DNA of 64,000 bases from Lachnospiraceae bacterium UBA7076 (GCA_002493625.1 DKZK01000010.1:84200-148199); one strand, 5' to 3'; counted from the stretch's first letter, positions 36,285 through 43,987 are shown. Translations and numbers: made by a program. The notes: a model not told the origin generated them from the sequence alone.

Positions 36285-36313
36285 TTGCATTTATTATAAA
36301 CCTTTGTTATACT
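36285..36313 (+). promoter_or_regulatory. Predicted promoter of tRNA-Glu
   Basis: TTGCAT (36285-36290), 17-bp spacer, TATACT (36308-36313), 17 bp before the mature tRNA 5' end. The 250 bp between the PH-like gene and the tRNA otherwise holds only A/T-rich sequence with the repeated motif ACAAAATATTGT/ACAATATTGT. Confidence 0.8.
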
Positions 36314-36330
36314 TACAAAGGTTCAAAAAT

Positions 36331-36402
36331 GGTCTGTTGGTCAAGCGGCTAAGACGTCGCCCTCTCACGGCGAAAACAGGGGTTCGATTCCCCTACAGAC
36401 TG
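36331..36402 (+). tRNA. tRNA-Glu (anticodon CTC)
   Basis: A 72-nt cloverleaf. Acceptor GGTCTGT pairs with ACAGACT, giving a G1-U72 wobble at the end; D arm GTC...GAC; anticodon stem TCGCC/GGCGA with loop CTCTCAC (anticodon CTC, reads GAG); T arm AGGGG/CCCCT with TTCGATT; discriminator G. CCA is not encoded (next bases CTA). The CTC isoacceptor is an accessory Glu tRNA; the usual TTC one is not in the window. Confidence 0.93.
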
Positions 36403-36432
36403 CTAAAGTATAAAGCGTTATAATTTATGAAG

Positions 36433-36468
36433 TCTGCAAGCCTTGCATTAAGGCGTTGCGGATTTTTT
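36433..36468 (+). terminator. Terminator of tRNA-Glu
   Basis: TCTGCAAGCCTT pairs with AAGGCGTTGCGGA (one bulge, one wobble), followed by TTTTTT. Confidence 0.8.
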
Positions 36469-36485
36469 GCTTTTGTTCCAGACAC

Positions 36486-36683
36486 TTATTTCTTAAATTC
36501 TATTATATCGTTCGGGGTACATTCTAAAATATCACACAATGTCTCTATCGTGGCAGTAGATATATTTTTTTCATGTTTCAGATTATATATTGTTTTAGAC
36601 TGAATATTATGCTTTTTGATAAGGGCATATGTTGTTATGCCTTTTTGTTCCATTGTATTCCAAAGTGGAGCATAGGAAACCAT
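36486..36683 (-). CDS. Small Cro/CI-type HTH regulator
   Basis: A 65-residue single-domain repressor-like protein (VSYAPLWNTMEQKGITTYAL, then HNIQSKTIYNLKHEKN as the recognition region and TLCDILECTPNDII). The ATG at 36683 was chosen with AAAGGCGG upstream; a six-residue longer start contains that site. It is divergent from a small membrane protein whose promoter carries a palindrome, the likely operator. It lies next to a tRNA gene, but no integrase or other mobile genes are adjacent. Confidence 0.85.
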   Translation of the reverse strand: MVSYAPLWNTMEQKGITTYALIKKHNIQSKTIYNLKHEKNISTATIETLCDILECTPNDIIEFKK

Positions 36684-36730
36684 ATATACACCGCCTTTCA
36701 TTATATTTAAGTTACCTACATAAAAGCGGT

Positions 36731-36759
36731 TTGACTATACCGATTATTTTCGGTATAAT
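36731..36759 (+). promoter_or_regulatory. Promoter with internal palindromic operator
   Basis: TTGACT (36731-36736), 17-bp spacer, perfect TATAAT (36754-36759). The spacer contains ATACCGA (36737-36743) and TCGGTAT (36750-36756), a 7-bp-arm palindrome that would block the promoter when bound. The divergent HTH protein is the obvious ligand. Confidence 0.85.
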
Positions 36760-36831
36760 AGAAATGGCTATGTATATATTTTAATTTTCTAATATAATAT
36801 TATGCTTTTACAAAAGGAGTTTTGATATACA

Positions 36832-37020
36832 ATGAAGATAAATACTTATATCTGTTTATTCATAATATTAACAAAATTTACGGCAGCAATACTGATAGCG
36901 GGCATAGTAACAGGATTTATTTACATTATAATCAGGGCAGTAAAAAAATATATCCAATACAGGAATGAAGACCTTCAGTTAAAAAAAGAAATACTTATGG
37001 AATTAAAAAATAACAAATAA
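36832..37020 (+). CDS. Small single-span membrane protein
   Basis: A 62-residue protein with a hydrophobic segment (residues about 6-33, TAAILIAGIVTGFIYIIIRA) and a charged C-terminal tail (YRNEDLQLKKEILMELKNNK). AAAAGGAG precedes the ATG. The size, charge and repressor-controlled promoter would fit a toxin-like or signalling membrane peptide, but nothing in the sequence proves this. It ends 12 bp before the convergent mtaB stop. Confidence 0.7.
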   Translation: MKINTYICLFIILTKFTAAILIAGIVTGFIYIIIRAVKKYIQYRNEDLQLKKEILMELKNNK

Positions 37021-37031
37021 AAAACAGTATA

Positions 37032-38321
37032 TTAATACAAGGTCTCCACAAGCTCATTGATATATTTTGTGCAGTCCGTCCCATCGACTTTCATTTTAAT
37101 CAGGATGTACCGCTCTGTATGTCCCTTTATATATTGTACTCCATTTTCCAGAACATATTCCTCAACAAGAACAAACTGCTTTGTTCCCCTAAATAAAGCC
37201 TCATATTCTTCCTTCTGCTTCTTTGCAAGCCCAAGAAGAATATTACTCCTCCTGTCCTTCTCCTCATCACTGACCTGATTTGGCATCGAATCCGCAGCAG
37301 TCCCTGCTCTCCTTGAATATTTAAAAATATGCATCTCATATAATTTAAGATCATATAAATTTTTTACCGTAATATCAAATTCTTCCTCCGTCTCACCGGG
37401 AAATCCCACTATAACATCCGTTGTAATTGCAGGCTTATCATAGTATTTTCTTATAAGTCCGCATTTTTCCTTATACTCCTCAATTGTATATTTCCTGTTC
37501 ATGCGTCTTAGGGTATCATTGCATGCGCTTTGCAGAGACAGGTGGAAATGAGGACATATCTTATTTTCCTTACTTATAACGCCTAGAAATTCCTCCGTAA
37601 TAACCCGGGGCTCCAGGGAGCCCATTCTTATCCGCTCTACGCCCTCCACGCCGCATACTGCCAGAAGCAAATCAAGGAGCCCTTTTCCGCAGTCGTCATA
37701 GGAGGAAAGATTAATGCCTGTCAGAACTACCTCCTTTATGCCGGAGGCTGCAAGTCTTTTTATTTCCTCTATTACCTCCGCAAGGCTTCTGCTTCTTATA
37801 CGTCCCCTTGTATACGGAATAATACAATACGAGCAAAAATTATTACACCCGTCCTGAACCTTCACATAAGCCCTGGTATGCTCATTTGGCTTAACGAGCG
37901 TCATTGATTCGTATTCACAGTTTTTATTTATATCTATGAAATTATCCGAAACCTTATGCTCACTAATATATTCATCAATAATCCTTACAATGTCTTTTTT
38001 TCTGTTATTGCCTACAACGATGTCTATAAGCTCATCTTTAATCAGGCTGTCCCTGGCAGCCTGAACATAACAGCCCGCTGCAATTATAACTGCATCCTTG
38101 TTTTTTTTTCTTGCCCTGTGTATCATCTGTCTGGATTTTCTGTCAGCAATATTTGTCACGGAACAGGTGTTTATAATACACACATCCGCCGGCTCTGAAA
38201 AAGGTACAATTACAGCGCCTTCCGATGCAAGCATGTCAGCCATGCTGTCAGATTCATACTGATTAACTTTACAACCCAATGTATAAAATGATACTTTTAT
38301 GTTATTAATATTTACAAACAT
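37032..38321 (-). CDS. mtaB: tRNA t6A37 methylthiotransferase MtaB
   Basis: A radical-SAM enzyme that adds a methylthio group to t6A37 of tRNAs. The 429-residue protein has an N-terminal methylthiotransferase domain with three conserved cysteines (TLGCKVNQYES, INTCSVT, AAGCYVQ), the radical-SAM CNNFCSYC cluster motif with YTRGRIRSRS, and a C-terminal TRAM-like domain (ILVLVEEYVLENGVQYIKGHTERY region). TLGCKVNQ is typical of MtaB rather than MiaB or RimO. GGGAG lies about 12 bp before the start, which is long. Divergent from the HPr-like gene. Confidence 0.95.
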   Translation of the reverse strand: MFVNINNIKVSFYTLGCKVNQYESDSMADMLASEGAVIVPFSEPADVCIINTCSVTNIADRKSRQMIHRARKKNKDAVIIAAGCYVQAARDSLIKDELIDIVVGNNRKKDIVRIIDEYISEHKVSDNFIDINKNCEYESMTLVKPNEHTRAYVKVQDGCNNFCSYCIIPYTRGRIRSRSLAEVIEEIKRLAASGIKEVVLTGINLSSYDDCGKGLLDLLLAVCGVEGVERIRMGSLEPRVITEEFLGVISKENKICPHFHLSLQSACNDTLRRMNRKYTIEEYKEKCGLIRKYYDKPAITTDVIVGFPGETEEEFDITVKNLYDLKLYEMHIFKYSRRAGTAADSMPNQVSDEEKDRRSNILLGLAKKQKEEYEALFRGTKQFVLVEEYVLENGVQYIKGHTERYILIKMKVDGTDCTKYINELVETLY

Positions 38322-38347
38322 TTTACTAAAAAACTCCCATATGATTA

Positions 38348-38376
38348 TTGACTTTTATATTCTTAGCTTATATTAT
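38348..38376 (+). promoter_or_regulatory. Predicted promoter of the HPr-like gene
   Basis: TTGACT (38348-38353), 17-bp spacer, TATTAT (38371-38376). Confidence 0.75.
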
Positions 38377-38421
38377 AGTAACATACATATTTAATTAATG
38401 TAAATGAGGAGGTTATCTACA

Positions 38422-38655
38422 ATGATAGCAGTTCATGTATCGCTTAATTCTATTGAGAAGGTTAAAAGCTTTGTAAACGATATCAGCACATTCAATGCTG
38501 AATTTGACTTAGTTTCAGGAAGATATGTTATAGATGCAAAGTCTATCATGGGCATTTTCAGTCTGGATATATCAAAGCCAATTGAGCTTAACATTCACAC
38601 GGAAGAAAATGACGAGGACATAATGGCAGCAATCAAACCATATCTTGCAGAGTAA
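38422..38655 (+). CDS. HPr-like protein with Ser site but no His15 (Crh-like)
   Basis: A 77-residue HPr-fold protein. DAKSIMGIFSLD matches the HprK target motif of Firmicute HPr and Crh, with Ser41 at the Ser46 position. At the place of the catalytic His15 the sequence is LNSIEKVKSF, so phosphotransfer from enzyme I should be impossible. By analogy with Bacillus Crh it would be a pure regulator, acting with CcpA after serine phosphorylation. The ATG at 38422 has AGGAGG 9 bp upstream; a frame six codons longer contains that site. It has its own promoter and a palindromic terminator. Confidence 0.88.
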   Translation: MIAVHVSLNSIEKVKSFVNDISTFNAEFDLVSGRYVIDAKSIMGIFSLDISKPIELNIHTEENDEDIMAAIKPYLAE

Positions 38656-38666
38656 GGGCTTAATAA

Positions 38667-38704
38667 CGGGGCTGTCGCAATAAGGTTACTTATTGCGACA
38701 GCTC
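38667..38704. repeat. Short palindrome-family element, bidirectional terminator
   Basis: GGGGCTGTCGCAATAAG and, after a short loop, CTTATTGCGACAGCTCC followed by ATTTTTTTT. It serves the plus-strand HPr-like gene. Its right arm also encodes the end (MELSQ, stop) of the convergent acetyltransferase. Confidence 0.88.
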
Positions 38705-39130
38705 CATTTTTTTTGCAATATATTGTATCATTCCCGGTCCCAGGCTTTCCGTAGGTCTTGCAGCAAAACCATGCTTTATGTAAAACGGCTCACGCCCTTT
38801 TGCACACATAAGGCAGAGCATCATCTCGCTCCCATCCTCACACAAGGATTTTACAAATGCAATCAGTTTTTCAATAATAAGGGAACCGATTCCCTTTCCC
38901 TGAGCCTCAGGAATCACTATAAGATCCTGTACATAGGAGATAACCGCTCCGTCCCCGACTATTCTTCCCATCCCCAAAATATTTCCATTTTCATCCACTG
39001 CCTTGACATTAAAAATACAGTTGGAAAGAGCAAGCTGCGCCTGCCTGTCAGTAAGCTGTTTCCAGTGAACCTTATCCCTTAAATAAAAATACTCCTCCAC
39101 ACAAATGTCATTTTCAACTAAATCTATCAT
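38690..39130 (-). CDS. GNAT family N-acetyltransferase
   Basis: A 146-residue acetyltransferase with the acetyl-CoA loop VIPEAQGKGIGSLII and the preceding strand YVQDLIV. MCAKGREPFYIKHGF is the usual C-terminal block. Substrate unknown. The ATG at 39130 has GGAG 7 bp upstream; a GTG overlapping the hisF stop is an alternative. The last residues (MELSQ) derive from the palindromic element arm. Confidence 0.87.
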   Translation of the reverse strand: MIDLVENDICVEEYFYLRDKVHWKQLTDRQAQLALSNCIFNVKAVDENGNILGMGRIVGDGAVISYVQDLIVIPEAQGKGIGSLIIEKLIAFVKSLCEDGSEMMLCLMCAKGREPFYIKHGFAARPTESLGPGMIQYIAKKMELSQ

Positions 39131-39147
39131 GAAAAAACTCCAATCCA

Positions 39148-39909
39148 CTAAAATCTTACGGAAAGCCCTCTGTCTGCCAGATAAGCTTTTAAATCCATTA
39201 TTTCAAGCTCCTTGTAATGAAATAATGATGCGGCAAGGGCAGCGTCCGCCTTTCCCTCCGTAAGCGCCTCATAAAAATGCTCCTTTGTCCCTGCTCCCCC
39301 TGAGGCTATAACCGGAACAGAAACATTTTCAGATATTATTCTTGTAAGCTCTATATCATATCCCGCCTTTGTGCCGTCACAGTCCATGCTCGTAAGCAGT
39401 ATTTCACCTGCCCCAAGCCTGTCAGCCTTAATTGCCCATTCTACGGCGTCAAGCCCCGTATCGACGCGTCCTCCGTGCTTATATATATTCCAACCCGTGC
39501 CATCCTCACGCCGTCTTGCATCTATGGCAACCACAACGCACTGGCTTCCAAATTTGTCGGCGGCATCACTTATAAGCATGGGATTATCTATGGCGGCTGA
39601 ATTAATTGAAATCTTATCGGCGCCCTCTCTGAGTATTGCCCTGAAATCTTCCACAGTTCTTATTCCTCCTCCTACCGTAAATGGAATAAAAACCGTCTCA
39701 GCAACCCTTCTTACCATGTCTATGACTATATTTCTTGCATCGGAGGATGCTGTTATATCCAAAAAAACAAGCTCGTCTGCGCCTGCCTTATCATATGCGG
39801 CTCCAACGCTTACAGGATCACCCGCATCCTTAAGATTAACAAAATTTATACCCTTAACAACCCTTCCGTTTTTTACATCAAGACATGGTATAATTCTTTT
39901 TGTATGCAT
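39148..39909 (-). CDS. hisF: Imidazole glycerol phosphate synthase, cyclase subunit
   Basis: A 253-residue (beta-alpha)8 barrel that uses ammonia from HisH to make imidazole glycerol phosphate and AICAR. Catalytic Asp residues lie in PCLDVKNGRVVKG and VVAIDARR; phosphate sites include GGGIRTVEDF and ASGGAGTKEHF. GAGGAG precedes the start. It follows hisH by 49 bp; no other his genes are in the window. Confidence 0.97.
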   Translation of the reverse strand: MHTKRIIPCLDVKNGRVVKGINFVNLKDAGDPVSVGAAYDKAGADELVFLDITASSDARNIVIDMVRRVAETVFIPFTVGGGIRTVEDFRAILREGADKISINSAAIDNPMLISDAADKFGSQCVVVAIDARRREDGTGWNIYKHGGRVDTGLDAVEWAIKADRLGAGEILLTSMDCDGTKAGYDIELTRIISENVSVPVIASGGAGTKEHFYEALTEGKADAALAASLFHYKELEIMDLKAYLADRGLSVRF

Positions 39910-39958
39910 GTATTAATCTCCTCAAACCTGGTAAATAGAAAAACCTGTTATATATTTG

Positions 39959-40561
39959 TTACAAATTCAAAAAATTTTTCAAGATGGACAATCCAACCTC
40001 ACCGCTTTTTTCCGGATGAAACTGACATGCAAAAATATTTCCTTTTTCAACGGATGCATGTATCTCCACGGCATAATTTGTTTTTGCGGCAACCTCAGTA
40101 GCATTCTGCGCCTTCAGGTAATAGGAATGGACAAAATATACATAGGGATTATCCGGAAGACCCTTAAAAAGTGTCGCTCCCTTCGTTATGTCGAGGCTGT
40201 TCCAGCCAATCTGCGGAACCTTAAGCCCCCTGTCGGGTATCTTAAGTATTTCTCCGTCCAATATTCCAAGTCCCGAAACGCCGCTGCATTCTTCACTGTT
40301 TTTATATAAAAGCTGAAGTCCGAGGCAGATTCCCAAAAAAGGCTTTCCCGAGTTACACACATCATAAATGACATTCACAAGACCATATCCATTCAGCTTA
40401 TTCATGGCATCCCCAAAGCTTCCAACACCGGGAAGTATAACCTTATCACTGCCTGATATAACGTCCCTGTCTCTTGTAACTACCGCTTCTTCTCCCAAAA
40501 AGCCAACTGCCTTTTCCACACTTTTTATATTGCCTGCATCATAATCTATAATTGCTACCAT
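39959..40561 (-). CDS. hisH: Imidazole glycerol phosphate synthase, glutaminase subunit
   Basis: A 200-residue class-I glutamine amidotransferase supplying ammonia to HisF. The Cys nucleophile lies in GICLGLQLL and the His-Glu pair in QFHPEKSG; the oxyanion strand PGVGSFGDAM is present. The ATG at 40561 has GGAG 6 bp upstream, lying within a possible start four codons earlier. It is preceded by a large acidic membrane protein gene (28-bp gap). Confidence 0.96.
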   Translation of the reverse strand: MVAIIDYDAGNIKSVEKAVGFLGEEAVVTRDRDVISGSDKVILPGVGSFGDAMNKLNGYGLVNVIYDVCNSGKPFLGICLGLQLLYKNSEECSGVSGLGILDGEILKIPDRGLKVPQIGWNSLDITKGATLFKGLPDNPYVYFVHSYYLKAQNATEVAAKTNYAVEIHASVEKGNIFACQFHPEKSGEVGLSILKNFLNL

Positions 40562-40588
40562 ACTTTTCTCCATTCAATTGCAGTTTGA

Positions 40589-42139
40589 TTATTCATTCAC
40601 TATACCGGAGGAAAGTTCCAGAAGCTTTATTGAATATTCCTGTCCCTTCAAGGCAATAATGCTGTACGCCTCCTCCTCTGAAATACCATAAGTATCCCAA
40701 AGCGCCGTTACAATTTTAGCCTTACAGCCATCTAAATTCCCGGCTATTCCAAGCTCCACCGCTTCAGCATAGTGGACATCATGCTTCTCCAAGCCCCTGA
40801 GCAGTGCATCAAGCGCCTTATCAGGGCGGTTACTGGATAAATTATTTTCATATGATTCATACAACCGCTCAACATACATAACCGTATATATCCTGTCCTT
40901 AAGCACCTGATCATCCTCTTTTACATCAACACCCGATACCTCATCATATGCCAGTCTGTATCTCTGCCTTTCAAAATAATCATCCGCCTTCTTTATAACC
41001 TGAGAATAATTAAATATACTTGAGCCAAGCACAATCAAAACACCAAGCGCAATAAAAATTACAAAAACTATAACGACAGCAGAAGTTGAAAGCTTCTTTT
41101 CATCTTTTTCAGCCTCAAGCTCCGCATTTAATTCTTCAAGCTTCTCCTTTTTCTTTTTATCCTTTTCTTTTTTCTTTTCCTGCTCCTGTTTTTTCTTTAA
41201 TGCTTTTTTCTCGTTACTCTTAGCTTTCTTCTCCGCCTTAATAACATCTTTCTCAGCCTTTTTTTCTTCTTTTTCGGCTTTTTTTGCCTGAAGGCGGCGT
41301 TCCTCCTCCTCGTCATCCTCGTCAGGCTCTCCAAATAAAATTACGGAAAGAGATTTTTTTCCTCCATTTTCTCCTTTTGATTTCTTTGCACCCTTTTCTC
41401 CAATGTCCTCAATATCATCAATATCGCTATTCTCAAAGTCCAATTCCGTGGCGCCGTCAAGCATATTGTCAACCTGACTCTGATTGGTGGTATAATCATC
41501 TTCATCTGACGAATTATCATCATCTATGCCAAGTGCAGAGAATAAATCGTCAAGATCCATATTTTCCACATCACCAGACGCCTCCATATCTGCCCCCATG
41601 GCATTTCCGGTATCCTCTCCAAAAGCATTCAACTCATTCATAGACATCCCAAACATTTCCTCATCCATACGCTGTTCCGTTTCCGCCTCACTAAACACCT
41701 CCTCGTCAAAGGAAAGAGTTTGTTCCGGCATTGGCTCAGGTTCATATTCCGGCTCAGACACATTTTGAAATTGAGCCTCCTGCGCCTCTGCTTCGCTCTC
41801 CATGAAGATGTCCTCTCCGGATGAAGAATCCGGAGTTTCCTGTGTCTCGGCAATGAGTGATTCCATATCAAAATCCACGTCATTTGACTTATTACCAACC
41901 ACAGGTTTTTCACTGCTGAGCTTTGTAACATCAACGTCGTCAAAATCTATGTCATCTAATTCCAATGAAGATAAATCGATATCATCAAGTGCATCCAATT
42001 CATCCAATGAGATATCCTCCACATCGGAAAAATCTATATCAATGCCGGAGTCTTCTGACATACTTTTATCAAAGCTGTTTTGTTGTCCGTTATTCCCTGA
42101 TAACTCGCCTAATAAATCGTCAAGATAATTTTCGTCCAT
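40589..42139 (-). CDS. Large acidic/lysine-rich membrane protein, unknown function
   Basis: A 516-residue protein of strongly biased composition. Residues 1-250 are Asp/Glu/Ser-rich and probably disordered (DLDDLFSALGIDDD motifs), residues about 270-370 are a Lys/Glu-rich helix (KKAEKEEKKAEKDV), one membrane helix follows (TSAVVIVFVIFIALGVLIVLG, about 375-395), then a helical TPR-like C-terminus of about 120 residues (ADDYFERQRYRLAYDEVSGV). The ATG at 42139 has AGGAG upstream. It is divergent from a DUF6465-type gene with a shared Spo0A box between promoters. Likely a membrane scaffold; no family recognised. Confidence 0.72.
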   Translation of the reverse strand: MDENYLDDLLGELSGNNGQQNSFDKSMSEDSGIDIDFSDVEDISLDELDALDDIDLSSLELDDIDFDDVDVTKLSSEKPVVGNKSNDVDFDMESLIAETQETPDSSSGEDIFMESEAEAQEAQFQNVSEPEYEPEPMPEQTLSFDEEVFSEAETEQRMDEEMFGMSMNELNAFGEDTGNAMGADMEASGDVENMDLDDLFSALGIDDDNSSDEDDYTTNQSQVDNMLDGATELDFENSDIDDIEDIGEKGAKKSKGENGGKKSLSVILFGEPDEDDEEEERRLQAKKAEKEEKKAEKDVIKAEKKAKSNEKKALKKKQEQEKKKEKDKKKKEKLEELNAELEAEKDEKKLSTSAVVIVFVIFIALGVLIVLGSSIFNYSQVIKKADDYFERQRYRLAYDEVSGVDVKEDDQVLKDRIYTVMYVERLYESYENNLSSNRPDKALDALLRGLEKHDVHYAEAVELGIAGNLDGCKAKIVTALWDTYGISEEEAYSIIALKGQEYSIKLLELSSGIVNE

Positions 42140-42207
42140 TCCGCACTCCTCATATCTACAATATTTTTTATTTATTGTTGTTTTAATTTTGTCACACAAT
42201 TATAGTA

Positions 42208-42236
42208 ATAATACCACATACAAGTTTAATTAACAA
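42208..42236 (-). promoter_or_regulatory. Predicted promoter of the acidic membrane protein gene
   Basis: Minus-strand TTGTTA (42231-42236), 17-bp spacer, TATTAT (42208-42213). The 0A box at 42252 is 16 bp upstream of the -35. Confidence 0.7.
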
Positions 42237-42251
42237 GATTTTTGCATTCAT

Positions 42252-42258
42252 TTCGACA
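42252..42258 (-). promoter_or_regulatory. Exact Spo0A box between divergent promoters
   Basis: The minus strand reads TTTGTCGAAA around 42251-42260, an extended match to the 0A consensus TGTCGAA. It sits 10 bp upstream of the plus-strand -35 (42270) and 16 bp upstream of the minus-strand -35 (42236). Confidence 0.7.
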
Positions 42259-42269
42259 AAAGCTTATTA

Positions 42270-42298
42270 TTGATTTTTTTATTGTTATGTTATATTAT
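42270..42298 (+). promoter_or_regulatory. Predicted promoter of the DUF6465-like gene
   Basis: TTGATT (42270-42275), 17-bp spacer, TATTAT (42293-42298). Confidence 0.7.
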
Positions 42299-42362
42299 AT
42301 GAAATGTATTTATATATAAATTTGATTTTCATTTTTAAAATATACATAAGGGGGTGTTTTTT

Positions 42363-42563
42363 ATGAAATCAACATTTTTCGTAGAATTTTACGGAAAACA
42401 GGTGGAAGAAGCAGCGCTTATCAAGACGGCAAAAGAAATATGGAAAAACAGCGGCAAGAAAGCGACTGATTTAAAATCTTTAAATTTATATGTAAAGCCT
42501 GAAGAAAATACAGTTTACTATGTTTTCAATGATGACGAATCCGGAAGCTTTGCTATTGATTAA
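42363..42563 (+). CDS. DUF6465-like small protein
   Basis: A 66-residue protein (MKSTFFVEFYGKQVEEAALI, then LNLYVKPEENTVYYVFND), which I recognise as the DUF6465 type found in Clostridia, usually with a longer Lys-rich N-terminal tail that is absent here. Function unknown. The ATG at 42363 has AAGGGGG about 8 bp upstream; the GTG three codons earlier is less likely. It has a clear promoter with a Spo0A box and a strong bidirectional terminator. Confidence 0.78.
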   Translation: MKSTFFVEFYGKQVEEAALIKTAKEIWKNSGKKATDLKSLNLYVKPEENTVYYVFNDDESGSFAID

Positions 42564-42568
42564 AAGAC

Positions 42569-42598
42569 AAAAAAGACCGAAAACAATCGGTCTTTTTT
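42569..42598. terminator. Bidirectional terminator
   Basis: AAAAAAGACCGA / TCGGTCTTTTTT with a 6-nt loop, between the convergent DUF6465-like and basic-protein genes. Confidence 0.93.
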
Positions 42599-42616
42599 GT
42601 TTTGTGGGAGAATCGC

Positions 42617-43027
42617 CTACACATCGAAATAATCATCATAATCACCATTGGCATATGAACGTGTATAATTGACATTATTTGCCCTCTTTACCTTAGGCTG
42701 TGGTCTGCTGCTCTCTCTCTTTTTGTTCTGCTTCTTTTTAATGGATTTTTGTTCCTTCTCTAAACGAAGCATCGTTTTATTTTTATCAGGTATTGACACT
42801 GACGATTTATTATCCTTTGGACGGGACGGTCTGCTTCTTCTTCCGTTTTCCTCCTCATCATCCTTATCCTTTGGAGAATATCTGGGGGTATAGCTTTTAT
42901 TGCCATATCCGCTGCTCTTTTCACCCTTTTTTTGATATTTCGGTCCATTTGCAGTACCCGGTCTTGTATAATCCCTTTTTGGTTTGTTTTTTCCGGAACC
43001 AATATCATTTGTCCCTTGCGTTGCCAC
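42617..43027 (-). CDS. Small highly basic, probably disordered protein
   Basis: A 136-residue Lys/Arg/Asn/Ser-rich protein with no hydrophobic core (GSGKNKPKRDYTRPG, KSIKKKQNKKRESSRPQPK) ending in an acidic aromatic tail (NGDYDDYFDV). It may bind nucleic acid. The start is a GTG at 43027 with AAGGAGAT 6-7 bp upstream; the ATG 12 codons earlier has no site. It follows the first spo0A-like gene by about 117 bp on the same strand. Confidence 0.65.
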   Translation of the reverse strand: MATQGTNDIGSGKNKPKRDYTRPGTANGPKYQKKGEKSSGYGNKSYTPRYSPKDKDDEEENGRRSRPSRPKDNKSSVSIPDKNKTMLRLEKEQKSIKKKQNKKRESSRPQPKVKRANNVNYTRSYANGDYDDYFDV

Positions 43028-43144
43028 TTTTGTATCTCCTTCCAAAATAATAGAATAAATCATATACTATATTACTTTAGATAATTCTTACTCGTCAACA
43101 TATATTTTTAAAAAAATATACATAAATTGTGTTCAATCGTCACC

Positions 43145-43936
43145 TTATGCATGCATTTTATATTCAATTCTCAGTTTATCTGCAATCAAAGCTATAAATT
43201 CAGAATTAGTCGGCTTACCCTTTCCGGCGCTTACCGTATATCCGAACATTTCCTCAATAACCTCTATTTTTCCCCTGCTCCATGCCACCTCAATTGCATG
43301 CCGTATAGCCCGCTCAACACTACTTGATGTCGTCTTGTATTTTTTAGCTATGCTCGGATATAAAAGTTTTGTAATAAAATTCAGCATATTCATATCATTT
43401 ATTGCCATAATAATGCCTTCCCGAATATACTGATACCCCTTTATATGCGCAGGTATTCCGATCTCACGTATAATCTCCGTAACATCATTTTCAATTGAAG
43501 ATTCCTGCCGGCTCATATTTGCCCTCGCATCAATCTCCACAAGCTCATCCTCCTTAGATAAGCCTGCAATCTGTATAATTCTCTTTGCCAATATTTCAGG
43601 ATTACACGGCTTCATAATGTAATAATCTGCTCCAAGATTAAATGCCATGCTTATTATACGTGGTGAACCCACGTTAGTAATAAAAATAATGCTTGTCCCT
43701 GAAAATTCTTCGTTTGCACGTAACTGCTCAACAACCTCAAGTCCGTCAACATTTGCAATAAATACATCTATCAGAAGAACATCCGGCCTGTATTCTGAAA
43801 CAATATCACAAACAGCCGCTCCATCATCCGTTGTACTTACAATATCAATAGTATCTCCACTTTGAACCTGTAATTGCTTTGATAGGATTTCATAGCCTGC
43901 ATCTGCAATTACAACCCGAACTTTTTGTTCAGTCAT
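43145..43936 (-). CDS. Spo0A-type response regulator, paralog A (near-complete receiver)
   Basis: A 263-residue regulator of the Spo0A family. The receiver (1-125) has IADAG (one of two acidic-pocket residues kept), phospho-acceptor Asp57 in LLIDVFIANVDG, Thr in FITNVG and Lys in IMKPCN. The C-terminal domain (about 150-263) is unmistakable: IPAHIKGYQYIREGI, SSSVERAIRHAIEVAWSRG, KPTNSEFIALIADKLR. The ATG at 43936 has GGGGAGA upstream. Its promoter carries an exact 0A box. It lies directly behind a second paralog, not next to spoIVB as spo0A usually does, so it may be the true Spo0A relocated or an extra copy. Confidence 0.93.
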   Translation of the reverse strand: MTEQKVRVVIADAGYEILSKQLQVQSGDTIDIVSTTDDGAAVCDIVSEYRPDVLLIDVFIANVDGLEVVEQLRANEEFSGTSIIFITNVGSPRIISMAFNLGADYYIMKPCNPEILAKRIIQIAGLSKEDELVEIDARANMSRQESSIENDVTEIIREIGIPAHIKGYQYIREGIIMAINDMNMLNFITKLLYPSIAKKYKTTSSSVERAIRHAIEVAWSRGKIEVIEEMFGYTVSAGKGKPTNSEFIALIADKLRIEYKMHA

Positions 43937-43987
43937 AACAATCTCCCCTTTAGCTATTCTCCATATCAATCATATAACCATATGGAG

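Noticed and set aside
36486..37020. Prophage or integrative element at tRNA-Glu
   Set aside because: No integrase, no direct repeat of the tRNA 3' end seen downstream; only two small genes.
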